From Chloroflexota bacterium (GTDB lineage: Bacteria; Chloroflexota; Anaerolineae; Aggregatilineales; J027), in assembly GCA_013112715.1 (NCBI GenBank), contig JABFGB010000006.1:124001-188000 (forward strand): a stretch of DNA of 64,000 bases. Reading direction: 5' to 3'. The notes below the pieces were generated by a model that worked only from the letters and a program-made list of their open reading frames with translations, made no database searches and had not been told where the DNA came from. A program made the translations under genes and the position numbers. Of the stretch, positions 24,622-32,810 are shown in pieces. Each line of letters begins with the position of its first letter. Position 1 is the stretch's first letter.

Positions 24622-27273
24622 ATGGACGAACCACTGCTCAATCCTGAAGAAGGTTTAGCGCCCCATAGTCAAGAGGCCGAAGAAGCACTACTAGGGGCGA
24701 TTCTTATTAATAATGATGCGCTGTTTGAAGTGGCGTCATTTTTGCGTGCCGATGACTTTTTCTTCCTGCGCAATCAATATGTGTGGGAAGCGATGATGCG
24801 ACTGCAAGAGCGCAATGAGGTGATTGACAGCCTGACGCTTATTGAAGAACTGCGTAATCAAGGCCGCCTTGATTCCATTGGCAGCGGTTCTTATATCACC
24901 TACCTCCTTAGCAATTCCGCCACCGCCATGAACGCGGAAATTTATGGTCGGATTGTGGAGCGCACTGCCACCCGCCGCCGTTTGTTGAAAGCATCGGTTG
25001 AGATTGCGCAGCTGGCAAAAAGCGAAGACATGGATGTGAATGAGGTCATCGAACGCGCCGAAGCCAACCTCTTTAGTGTCACCGAGCGCCGTTTGAAACG
25101 GGAAGTCACTATTATTCAGGATGTCCTAGCCGAATATTATGACCGCATCGAATATCTTTATCGCACCCGTGATAAACAATCGGGCGTGCCTACCGGATTC
25201 ATTGATCTTGACCGCTTGTTGGGTGGGTTGCAGAAAAGTGACCTGCTGATTGTGGCTGCGCGTCCCGGTATGGGCAAGACCAGCTTTGGCCTCAATATTG
25301 CCCGGAATGCGGCGCGGGCCGGTGGACGAGTGGCGGTGTTTAGCCTTGAAATGAGCAACGAACAGCTTGTCCAGCGATTTATTGCCAGCGAATCCGGCAT
25401 AGATAGCCAAAAACTGCGCCTCGGTGATCTGGATGACCGGGAATGGGGGCTTTTTACTCAATCGGCTGCCCGACTCAGCGAACTCCCCATCTTTTTGGAT
25501 GATACCGTCGCCATCACCCCTATCCAACTGCGAACCAAGTGCCGCCGCCTCAAGCGCGAATTTGACATTAACTTGGTGATTGTGGACTACCTGCAATTGA
25601 TGAATGGCAAACAGGGAGACCGCAATCAGAACCGCGAACAGGAAATCAGCTATATTTCGCAGTCCCTCAAAGAGTTGGCCCGCGAACTAAATCTACCCGT
25701 TTTGGCATTGGGTCAATTAAATCGTGCCGTTGAGCAGCGTGCTGACAAAAGACCACAGCTATCGGATTTACGCGAATCGGGATGTTTATCAGGGGATACC
25801 TTAATTTCGTTGGCAGATACCGGCGAAGTCCTACCAATTCGGGCCTTAGCCGGACGTGCAGGCTTCAATATTTGGGCGTTGAACCCAGATACTCTGAAAC
25901 TGGAAAAAGCATTGGTCAGTCGGGCTTTTTCAACAGGAGTAAAGCCTGTTTATCGTTTGACTACCCAACTGGGGCGGACGATCCACGCTACAGCCAACCA
26001 CAAATTCCTGACGATTCATGGTTGGCGGCGTTTGGATGAGCTTCAAGGAGGGGATTATCTTGCCCTGCCGCGAACGATGCCAAGTTCTGATTCCCAAACA
26101 ATGACCGACGCTGAACTGGCCTTACTTGGTCATTTAATTGGAGACGGGTGTATCTTGCCGGGACAATCTATCCATTACACAACCCGCGAAATAGACCTTG
26201 CCCAAAAAGTGGCAGACTTGGCCTTAGAAGTGTTTGGCAACAAGGTCAAGCCCCGTATTCAACAAGATCACACGTGGTATCAGGTGTATTTACCCACCAC
26301 CCTTAAACCCAGTCGTCGCACTCGTAGTCCTATAGTTGAATGGTTAGTGGAATTGGGAATTTGGGGGTTCCGTTCACATGAGAAATTCGTCCCAGCAAAG
26401 GTTTTCCAGCAACCTACTGAAGCTATTGCACTATTTCTGCGCCATTTATGGGCAACGGATGGTTGCATAAAACTTGTCGAAGGCAAAAGTATCCGACCTA
26501 TTGCCTATTACGCTTCGAGTAGCGAACGACTTGCCATAGATGTGCAGACACTACTGATTCGGAATTGTATTAACGCAAGGTTAAAGCGTATTCCACAAGG
26601 CAGTAAGGGGCGTGACCAGTATCATGTCATCGTTACTGGCAAACAGGATATGTCTATTTTTATTGATAGAATCGGGGCAGTAGGCCAATACAAAACCCAA
26701 TCCCTACAACAAATTTGGCAGCACTTAGATGCCCATATTGCCAATACCAATCGAGACATTATTCCATTTGATATATGGCGAATGTACGTTGTCCCTTCAA
26801 TGCAAGCCTCTGGAATGACCGTGCGACAAATGCAGAGTGCGATAGATATGGCCCATTGTGGGACAACCCTTTACAAACAAAATGTCAGCCGTGCGAGAGC
26901 TGCGCGTGTAGCGAATGTTGTCCAGTCAAAGCCGCTCGCTGCATTAGCCGAGAGCGATGTCTATTGGGATACCATTCAATCAATTGAATTGGATGGTGAG
27001 GAAGAAGTTTTTGATCTAACCGTACCCGGACTGCATAATTTCGTGGCGAATAACATCATCGTACACAACTCTATCGAGCAGAACAGTGACGTGGTGATGT
27101 TTATTTATCGGGATGATGTCTATAACGAAAATTCTGAAGCCCCGAATCAGGCTGAAATCATTGTGGCGAAACACCGCAATGGCCCAACCGGAATGATCTC
27201 GCTCTATTTTGATAAGCGACTCACCCAGTTCCGGGACTTGATGAAACAATCCATTGACTTGACTAATTACTAA
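24622..27273 (+). CDS. dnaB: Replicative DNA helicase DnaB containing an intein
   Basis: 883 residues as translated. The N-terminal primase-interacting domain (APHSQEAEEALLGAILINND) is followed by the RecA-like ATPase domain with Walker A in AARPGMGKTSFGLNIA and the Walker B region VIVDYLQLMNG. After RPQLSDLRESG the sequence is interrupted by a 429-residue intein (residues 388-816). The helicase resumes at SIEQNSDVVMFIYRDDVYNE and ends with the arginine-finger region and KHRNGPTG. Without the intein DnaB is 454 residues, the normal length, so the spliced protein should be complete. DnaB unwinds DNA at the replication fork as a hexamer. A GTG directly before the ATG could also start it. The DnaD-domain and dual-DnaC genes follow, giving a helicase-loading neighbourhood. 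Confidence 0.96.
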   Translation: MDEPLLNPEEGLAPHSQEAEEALLGAILINNDALFEVASFLRADDFFFLRNQYVWEAMMRLQERNEVIDSLTLIEELRNQGRLDSIGSGSYITYLLSNSATAMNAEIYGRIVERTATRRRLLKASVEIAQLAKSEDMDVNEVIERAEANLFSVTERRLKREVTIIQDVLAEYYDRIEYLYRTRDKQSGVPTGFIDLDRLLGGLQKSDLLIVAARPGMGKTSFGLNIARNAARAGGRVAVFSLEMSNEQLVQRFIASESGIDSQKLRLGDLDDREWGLFTQSAARLSELPIFLDDTVAITPIQLRTKCRRLKREFDINLVIVDYLQLMNGKQGDRNQNREQEISYISQSLKELARELNLPVLALGQLNRAVEQRADKRPQLSDLRESGCLSGDTLISLADTGEVLPIRALAGRAGFNIWALNPDTLKLEKALVSRAFSTGVKPVYRLTTQLGRTIHATANHKFLTIHGWRRLDELQGGDYLALPRTMPSSDSQTMTDAELALLGHLIGDGCILPGQSIHYTTREIDLAQKVADLALEVFGNKVKPRIQQDHTWYQVYLPTTLKPSRRTRSPIVEWLVELGIWGFRSHEKFVPAKVFQQPTEAIALFLRHLWATDGCIKLVEGKSIRPIAYYASSSERLAIDVQTLLIRNCINARLKRIPQGSKGRDQYHVIVTGKQDMSIFIDRIGAVGQYKTQSLQQIWQHLDAHIANTNRDIIPFDIWRMYVVPSMQASGMTVRQMQSAIDMAHCGTTLYKQNVSRARAARVANVVQSKPLAALAESDVYWDTIQSIELDGEEEVFDLTVPGLHNFVANNIIVHNSIEQNSDVVMFIYRDDVYNENSEAPNQAEIIVAKHRNGPTGMISLYFDKRLTQFRDLMKQSIDLTNY
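25783..27069 (+). mobile_element. Homing intein in DnaB (LAGLIDADG endonuclease type)
   Basis: The intein begins with Cys388 (CLSGDTLISLADTGEVLPI) and ends with FVANNIIVHN before Ser817, so the splice residues Cys1, the terminal His-Asn and Ser+1 are all present. Block B reads GRTIHATANHKFLTI. The centre holds a DOD endonuclease: block C LLGHLIGDGC (D508) and block E FLRHLWATDGC (D613), both with the catalytic Asp. Insertion is in the helicase motif at ESG|C...HN|SIEQ. From general knowledge this is the same site as the Synechocystis DnaB intein, and the N- and C-terminal blocks resemble it closely. It should be able to both splice and home. The central part looks more AT-rich than the flanking exteins. 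Confidence 0.95.
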
Positions 27274-27366
27274 TCCATCGTTTCAATTCAGCCTGCCCTA
27301 CTTTCTCTGGCTGGTGCGAACTAAAATTGTCCGTAAAGAGTTCCGAAAAGTCTTAGGATACCGATT

Positions 27367-28014
27367 ATGCAGGGATTTAATGGTTTTCCGAAGAAAGCCA
27401 AATTTATCGGATTACCCGAACCGTTTTTTATCGAATTGCTGCCGATGATTGACCATCTGGCTGAGTTGAAGGTCACGCTCTATTGCTTGTGGGCCATTCA
27501 GCAGCAAGAAGGCAAATATAAATACCTGCGCCTGTCAGAGATCATGGCGGATGAATTATTTATGGCGGGTTTGGCCTCCAAGGAGCCTGAGCGTGAGGTT
27601 GTTTTGCGAGATGCCCTTGAACGAGCCGTCATACGTGGCACGTTATTTCATGTCACGATCACACTAACCGCCACACAAGAAGAGATTTATTTTGTGAATA
27701 CTCCTGATGGTCGAGCGGCGCTAAATGCCTTAGAAAAAGGGTCATGGGTGCCGGGTGATGCTTTACGACCAGTCCAGTTGATTACGGAAAGGCCGCTCAT
27801 TTTTAAACTGTATGAGCAAAATATTGGAAACATTACGCCGATGATGCGTGATCGGCTGTTGGATGCCGAACGAGAATTTCCTGAAGACTGGATTGAAGAG
27901 GCGATTCGCATTGCTGTCGAGCAAAACAAGCGTAGTTGGAGTTACATTCAGGCGATTCTTGATCGTTGGATGAGGGATGGAAAGGGGACAGGTAAAAATG
28001 GGTTCTCTCGGTGA
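27367..28014 (+). CDS. DnaD-domain primosome-type protein
   Basis: 215 residues. The N-terminal half is a winged-helix-like region (KFIGLPEPFFIELLPMIDHL, LKVTLYCLWAIQQQEGKY). The C-terminal half is a DnaB2/DnaD domain: YEQNIGNITPMMRDRLLD, then EFPEDWIEEAIRIAVEQNKR and SWSYIQAILDRW, the signature helices of the DnaD family that bind DNA and remodel it during primosome assembly. It follows dnaB by 93 bases and overlaps the start of the dual-DnaC gene by 17 bases. The three genes probably form a helicase loading unit comparable to DnaD-DnaI in Firmicutes. An AGGA lies 9 bases before the ATG. Confidence 0.83.
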   Translation: MQGFNGFPKKAKFIGLPEPFFIELLPMIDHLAELKVTLYCLWAIQQQEGKYKYLRLSEIMADELFMAGLASKEPEREVVLRDALERAVIRGTLFHVTITLTATQEEIYFVNTPDGRAALNALEKGSWVPGDALRPVQLITERPLIFKLYEQNIGNITPMMRDRLLDAEREFPEDWIEEAIRIAVEQNKRSWSYIQAILDRWMRDGKGTGKNGFSR

Positions 28015-29392
28015 TTACCTTGATAAATTCAATAGTTTTTGGGATAAATCTGATGCGTCTTCTGAAAATGTTGAGCTGTCGCCCGATGTCTGTCCCATTT
28101 GTGGGGGCCTAGGATATTTCACACCGAGCAATGCGCCGATAGGTCATCCGGCTTTTGGTAGAGCCATAGTTTGTGAGTGTCAGCAGAATAATATTGCTAA
28201 ACAAGAGACTGATCGTCGAAGAAATATCAGCAATCTTACCTATTATCAAAATATGAGTTTTGATAACTTTATTACTTCTGATGTCGCCTTGTCTCAAATA
28301 CAGAAAGCAACTCTTAGTAATTGCATAGATAAAGCATATCATTTTGCCAACAATCCTGAAGGATGGATACTGTTTTACGGTGGTTATGGATGTGGCAAAA
28401 CCCATTTAGCAGCTTCAATTGGCAACTATTGTCTAACCCGAGGGCAATCTGTAATTTTCATGACAATTCCTGACCTTTTGGATCATCTAAGGGCCGCGTT
28501 TGGACCAAATTCTGAGTTGGCCTATGATGAGAAGTTTGAAATGATACGGGAAGCACCCCTTTTGATTCTTGATGACCTAGGAGCGGAAAGCCCTACCGCT
28601 TGGGCTAACGAGAAACTCTATCAATTGTTCAACCACCGATATGTTAGGAGATTGCCGACAGTTATCACCACAAACTGTGATTTTGACCGTTTGGACCCAC
28701 GAATTACCAGCAGATTGAGAGATTATCAACTGTGCAGGCTGGTCAACATGCAGGAGTTGCCTGATTATCGTAGCCATCTTGATGATCAGACTCTGGGAGA
28801 AATATCAAATGTCAAAATCTATGAGGGGATGACATTTGAAAATTTCTCAACACACCGCGACGAGCCACATACAAAGTCTAAGGAATCGCTCTCAAAGGCG
28901 GCGGCGGCGGCTAAACAATTTGCTGAAGCTCCCAGCCAACAGTGGCTGATACTTGTTGGGAAAAATGGAACCGGAAAGACCCATCTTGCTGCTGCAATCG
29001 CTAATGCCCGAATCAAGGTGGGTGAGCCTGTGTATTTTGTTACATTACCCGACTTATTAGACTACTTGCGGAGATCTTTTGAGCCTAATTCACGGATGAG
29101 CTTGGAAAAACGCTTTCAAGAAGTTTGTGCGACGGATGTCCTTATCCTAGATCATTTTGACCTCAGTGCTGCGTCTTCATGGGCACGGGAAAAGGTTTTC
29201 CAACTGATTGAATATCGTTATGTTCGTCGCTTGCCTACTGTTATTACAAAGCCGGGAGACAGTTTTGTGGACTTGGATCCTGTGTTCGAAAGCCGCTTTT
29301 CAGATTCACGTTTATGTCGAGTAATTCATATTTCAACCCCGGAACGTAAAGGTAAATCGATACTGACTTTTGACGAGAACAATCGAAAATAG
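27998..29392 (+). CDS. Tandem DnaC/DnaI-type AAA+ protein (two ATPase domains in one chain)
   Basis: 464 residues. An N-terminal zinc-binding region (CPICGGLGYF...CECQQN, residues 29-63) leads to a first DnaC/IstB-type AAA+ domain: Walker A GGYGCGKTH (K134), Walker B LLILDDLGAE (D192-D193), and DPRITSRLRD with the arginine finger. A second, homologous domain begins at about residue 275 (IYEGMTFENFSTH matches TYYQNMSFDNFIT of the first): Walker A GKNGTGKTH (K327), Walker B VLILDHFDLS (D385-H386), and ESRFSD. The second catalytic acidic residue is thus His. Usual DnaC loaders have a single domain of 250-330 residues. ATG 27998 is used, with AGG upstream; an ATG at 27977 is possible. Base composition is lower in GC than neighbours. 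Likely loads DnaB with the DnaD-domain partner, by inference. Confidence 0.85.
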   Translation: MGSLGDYLDKFNSFWDKSDASSENVELSPDVCPICGGLGYFTPSNAPIGHPAFGRAIVCECQQNNIAKQETDRRRNISNLTYYQNMSFDNFITSDVALSQIQKATLSNCIDKAYHFANNPEGWILFYGGYGCGKTHLAASIGNYCLTRGQSVIFMTIPDLLDHLRAAFGPNSELAYDEKFEMIREAPLLILDDLGAESPTAWANEKLYQLFNHRYVRRLPTVITTNCDFDRLDPRITSRLRDYQLCRLVNMQELPDYRSHLDDQTLGEISNVKIYEGMTFENFSTHRDEPHTKSKESLSKAAAAAKQFAEAPSQQWLILVGKNGTGKTHLAAAIANARIKVGEPVYFVTLPDLLDYLRRSFEPNSRMSLEKRFQEVCATDVLILDHFDLSAASSWAREKVFQLIEYRYVRRLPTVITKPGDSFVDLDPVFESRFSDSRLCRVIHISTPERKGKSILTFDENNRK

Positions 29393-29396
29393 TAGG

Positions 29397-29756
29397 CTAG
29401 ACTAGCCCATGCTTGCTGGAAGTGGTTTGACTGGCCTGATATTGCTTAAATTCCTCCGCAGTCACCACTTCACCCCCGCTGACCTCGCAGTCGCGGATTT
29501 GGCGTTTGTTGTCGAAAAATACCGTAATTTCGGCACGACGGAATGAACGGGCACCGACCACTGTTTTTTTGACAAAGTGATTGCCTTCATCATCTTCCGA
29601 GACATCACTATAGGGATTCAGGCGAAGCTGCACAATTTCATCCTCCGGTGAGGGGCGGTTTGGGAATTTGTGTACTCTGACGTACAGATATAATCCCCCG
29701 TCCTGCGTTTTGGCCTTTCCCCCAAACAAGGATTGAATATTACGTAAAAATCCCAT
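29397..29756 (-). CDS. Conserved-looking protein of unknown function
   Basis: 119 residues, soluble apart from a short N-terminal amphipathic helix (MGFLRNIQSLFGG). The body is beta-rich with LYLYVRVHKFPN, VQLRLNPYSDVSEDDEGNHF, VKKTVVGARSFRRAEITVFF and SGGEVVTAEEFKQYQ. No family is recognised, though the regular length, codon quality and a good ribosome binding site (GAGGAG 9 bases before the ATG) support a real gene. A GTG at 29762 is an alternative start. It converges with the dual-DnaC gene, the two stops being only 4 bases apart. Confidence 0.7.
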   Translation of the reverse strand: MGFLRNIQSLFGGKAKTQDGGLYLYVRVHKFPNRPSPEDEIVQLRLNPYSDVSEDDEGNHFVKKTVVGARSFRRAEITVFFDNKRQIRDCEVSGGEVVTAEEFKQYQASQTTSSKHGLV

Positions 29757-29979
29757 CAACACAATCTCCTCAAGTTATTCACCACTCCGTTACAAAACAT
29801 GATGTTAACACTCAATCGGCAGATTTGGTAAATAAAATTTTAAGTTAAATTAAAATTTCTTTAAACTTAAATTAGGGCAGGTTTTATGGTCTCAGGTTAT
29901 GATTGACACTTGGAATTCGATGTCAAGGTTTTTGTCAGAGTATTTCCCCAAACAACATCCTTTAAGGAGGAGTTACAAA

Positions 29980-31365
29980 GTGAAATCTGTTTTGAGCAAG
30001 TCCTTTGTTATACTTATGGTTCTGGCTGTAATCGTAGCAGCGCTGCCCTCAGCGTTTGCTCAAGATACCTCTTCTTTCCGCAAGACCTTCGAACTCACCG
30101 TACCAGCAACTGAAGGTGCTTTTGCTGGCGTTGACCCCAGCGGCCAAACCGTTACATGGTGGCACAATCACAGTGGGGCACGTGAAGAACGCCTCGCCGA
30201 ACTGATCGCTGAGTTTAACTCCGATAATCCTTGGGGTATCACCGTCGAAGCAACCAATCAAGGGAGCTATGATGACATCTATGGCAAGATTATTGCGGGT
30301 TTGACCTCTGGTGAACTGCCCAATTTGGTTGTGGCCTATCAAAACCAAGCGTTGGCCTACAAAGCGGGTGGCGGTATTGTTGACCTGAACCCTTTCGTGA
30401 CCGACCCTGCCGTTGGTTTGAACGAAGCTGAAACTGCCGACTTTATCCCGGCCTTCTTTACTCAAGACATCGCCCCCGATGGTGTCCGTATCGGCTTCCC
30501 GCCCAACCGTTCCGCCGAAGTGATGTACTACAATCGCTCGGCTTTGGCTGAACTGGGTTATGATGCACCACCCACCAATTGGGAACAATTCCGCGAAATG
30601 GCCTGCGCCTTTACGGAAAATGGCTGGAGCGGCTATGAAGGCGATGACCCTATCGGCTACAGTGTTCGTACCGATGCTTCCAACGTTGCGGCACTGACCT
30701 ACGCGCTTGGTGCTGACATCTTCGATGCCGAGACCAACACCTACACCTATAACAACGAAGCCACCATCACCGCCCTGACCTTTATGCAGAGTCTGGTTGC
30801 CGATGGCTGCGCGAACCTGATTGCGGAAAACTTTGCCGATCAAAATGACTTCGCCGCTGGCAAGAACCTGTTCTACATGGGTTCGACCTCTGGTATTCCA
30901 TTTGTTGCTTCCGCCATTCAAGAGGGCGGCGTCGAATTGGATTGGGGTATCACCTTTATCCCCTACGGCGAAACCCCAGCGGTTGATATCTACGGCGCGA
31001 GCGTCAGCATCATCGCTGGCAGCAGCACTCCTGAAGCACAACTGGCGACTTGGTTGTTTGTCCGCTGGTTCACCGAAGCCGAACAACAGGCACGTTGGGC
31101 CGCCGCTTCCAACTACTTCCCGGTTCGTATCAGCACCGCCGAAAATCTGGGAGAAGTATTCACGGCTACCCCGCAATATGAAGAAGCCTTCAATCTATTG
31201 CTCGAAGGTCAAGGCTTCGTTGAACCCGCCACTGCTGGTTATGATGTGGTGCGCGATAATGTTCAGGCGACCTTCCAAAGCATTTTGGTCGAAGGTGTGG
31301 ATGTTCAAGCCGCTCTTGAGGCACTGGATGTTGCCGCTAACGAAATCGAAGCCAGCTTCCAATAG
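29980..31365 (+). CDS. ABC transporter extracellular solute-binding protein, family 1
   Basis: 461 residues. The signal peptide (VKSVLSKSFVILMVLAVIVA, cleavage near SAFAQ) is followed by a family 1 solute-binding fold: TVTWWHNHSGAREERLAELI, LVVAYQNQALAYKAGGGIVD, GIPFVASAIQEGG and WLFVRWFTEAEQQARWA. This group binds sugars, oligosaccharides or glycerol phosphates for import. No lipobox Cys is seen, so it may be released or held by other means. The start is GTG at 29980, with AAGGAGGAG 7 bases upstream; a start at 29899 would add non-signal sequence. An AT-rich 5' region (29820-29880) probably holds its promoter. No permease or ATPase gene is nearby. A strong terminator follows. Confidence 0.88.
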   Translation: MKSVLSKSFVILMVLAVIVAALPSAFAQDTSSFRKTFELTVPATEGAFAGVDPSGQTVTWWHNHSGAREERLAELIAEFNSDNPWGITVEATNQGSYDDIYGKIIAGLTSGELPNLVVAYQNQALAYKAGGGIVDLNPFVTDPAVGLNEAETADFIPAFFTQDIAPDGVRIGFPPNRSAEVMYYNRSALAELGYDAPPTNWEQFREMACAFTENGWSGYEGDDPIGYSVRTDASNVAALTYALGADIFDAETNTYTYNNEATITALTFMQSLVADGCANLIAENFADQNDFAAGKNLFYMGSTSGIPFVASAIQEGGVELDWGITFIPYGETPAVDIYGASVSIIAGSSTPEAQLATWLFVRWFTEAEQQARWAAASNYFPVRISTAENLGEVFTATPQYEEAFNLLLEGQGFVEPATAGYDVVRDNVQATFQSILVEGVDVQAALEALDVAANEIEASFQ

Positions 31366-31420
31366 GCAGGCTAGTGCAAAAAAGGTGAACCCTTTCTTGC
31401 AAATCTTAGATTGATCAAGA

Positions 31421-31470
31421 CGGGCCTTTGCATTCATCATGAGAAGCAAAGGCTCGTTTCATAATTTTTT
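31421..31470 (+). terminator. Strong rho-independent terminator of the solute-binding protein gene
   Basis: CGGGCCTTTGC (31421-31431) pairs with GCAAAGGCTCG (31445-31455) with a single G-U pair. It is followed by a U-rich tail ending in TTTTTT (31465-31470). Confidence 0.85.
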
Positions 31471-31482
31471 CACGAAAATTTC

Positions 31483-31512
31483 CTGACGCCTCGATTCAAA
31501 CAATTGTATAAT
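31483..31512 (+). promoter_or_regulatory. Promoter P1 of the pseudo-receiver/kinase unit
   Basis: CTGACG (31483-31488), an 18-base spacer and TATAAT (31507-31512), in the gap between the terminator and the roadblock gene. Confidence 0.45.
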
Positions 31513-31557
31513 GGGGGACAAACAACCCCTTTATCTTTTTCGAGAAAAATACATTCT

Positions 31558-31586
31558 TCGCCAATACTATATTGATACAGTATAAT
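31558..31586 (+). promoter_or_regulatory. Possible second promoter P2 (TATAATGTCCC)
   Basis: A second perfect TATAAT at 31581-31586 followed by GTCCC, with a poor -35 region. It would put a start site about 60 bases before the gene. The same -10 and discriminator occur upstream of the aldehyde dehydrogenase gene (49060). Confidence 0.35.
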
Positions 31587-31653
31587 GTCCCGTAGGGTGG
31601 GGTGTCCTTCCCTGTAGTGTTGGCCTGTGACAGATTTTTGCGGAGGCAGTGTT

Positions 31654-32784
31654 ATGGCTTCGATCCATCGTATTATGGTAATTGATACACGCGCACATCT
31701 CAGTGATCTCGTGCGTGCTGCTATGTCTATGCTAGGCAGGCGTTATGCGATTTATGAAGTCCCCTCGGCAGAATCTGCGCTGGATGAAATCGCACGAGTT
31801 GAATTTGACTTGGTGGTCGCGGCGTATACACTGGATGGCACGATGAATGGCCTTGAATTTGCGAAACGGGCTATACGTGAACGGGCTGGTGTAGCGATTG
31901 TCATAGTTGCAGCCGAAAATGATCCCATGATTGATACTGATCAACTTGAAGAACTCCCGATTCAGTTTATGCTCTATCCTCCCGGCGAAAAATTCGTGCG
32001 TGCCCTTCGGGTAGGCCTTGATGGTGCGGATGTCGTTGAAGCCAGCGAGGGGATAGTAGAAGTTGATCTTGGCCCCATTCCGACGTTGGATGTGGATAAA
32101 GCACGGACGATTTTGGTCAACACAATGCGCGAAGTAGGCGCGATTGGCGGCCTCATTGCGGATCGAACAGGCCGGGTAGTAGTAGATGAACGCACTGGCT
32201 ATATTGACAAGAGCCTAATTGCAGGTGTCTTGGGGCCAACATTTGCTCACGCTCCCAAGATTGCCCCCCAAATTGGCGGGCAGGGGTGGTCTCTCAAATT
32301 CTACGACGGCAACCGTTATGATCTATTTGCACTTTCCCTCGGCTATCACTATTTTGCAGCCTTTTTATTTGATGATAATAAATCAGGTGTGTTTGGCGCA
32401 ATGACTCGCTTTGGGCGACTAGGGGCTGACGCGATTATCAAGCTATTGGGCGACAGCGCGTGGACTTTTGAGCAACCTGCTCCCGTGCCTGTCCCGACAT
32501 CACCCACCGCCCCACGCCCCGGTTCGCGTCCGCCCAAACATGCCACACAACCTCTACCCAAATTGGAGGTTGCACCAACGGCCCCAGCCATTGTGGATGA
32601 GCCTATTTTAGAGCCAGTTGGGGAGCTTGATTTAGATTTATTGTTTGGACAAAGTACCCCCGATGAAGTAAGTTTTGACGATCTATTTGCCAGCAACCAG
32701 CCAGTAGATTTAGACCTCGGCAATATTCATGGGGATAAGATGAGTTTTGAGGAGGCTCAAAATATGGGCCTCTTAGGTGATTAA
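31654..32784 (+). CDS. Pseudo-receiver + roadblock-like protein
   Basis: 376 residues. The N-terminal domain (about 1-120) has a receiver-like fold (HRIMVIDTRAHLSDLVRAAM, FDLVVAAYTLDGTMNGLEFA), but the phosphoacceptor position is Ala57 and the usual Lys-Pro is replaced by Tyr-Pro in QFMLYPPGEKF, so phosphorylation is unlikely. The middle domain (about 145-260: ARTILVNTMREVGAIGGLIA, DRTGRVVVDERTG, FGAMTRFGRLGADAIIKLL) resembles a roadblock/LC7 domain, the fold that pairs with small GTPases. A Pro-rich linker and an acidic C-terminus end it. The ATG at 31654 has GGAGG upstream. The kinase gene starts 26 bases later, so the two are probably co-transcribed. A Ras-like GTPase that could be a partner is at 61782-62306, but this is inference. 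Confidence 0.68.
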   Translation: MASIHRIMVIDTRAHLSDLVRAAMSMLGRRYAIYEVPSAESALDEIARVEFDLVVAAYTLDGTMNGLEFAKRAIRERAGVAIVIVAAENDPMIDTDQLEELPIQFMLYPPGEKFVRALRVGLDGADVVEASEGIVEVDLGPIPTLDVDKARTILVNTMREVGAIGGLIADRTGRVVVDERTGYIDKSLIAGVLGPTFAHAPKIAPQIGGQGWSLKFYDGNRYDLFALSLGYHYFAAFLFDDNKSGVFGAMTRFGRLGADAIIKLLGDSAWTFEQPAPVPVPTSPTAPRPGSRPPKHATQPLPKLEVAPTAPAIVDEPILEPVGELDLDLLFGQSTPDEVSFDDLFASNQPVDLDLGNIHGDKMSFEEAQNMGLLGD

Positions 32785-32810
32785 TCAGATCAGGCAAGGC
32801 AGGAACCTCA

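Noticed and set aside
24622-27273. Reading the DnaB insertion as a frameshifted or chimeric gene
   Set aside because: The frame is continuous and the insert has all intein splice blocks, so it is an intein rather than an error.
30049-31176. A 375-codon minus-strand open frame opposite the solute-binding protein
   Set aside because: It has no ribosome binding site, no recognisable fold and lies wholly antisense to a gene with signal peptide and good start. Codon bias of the real gene makes such shadows.
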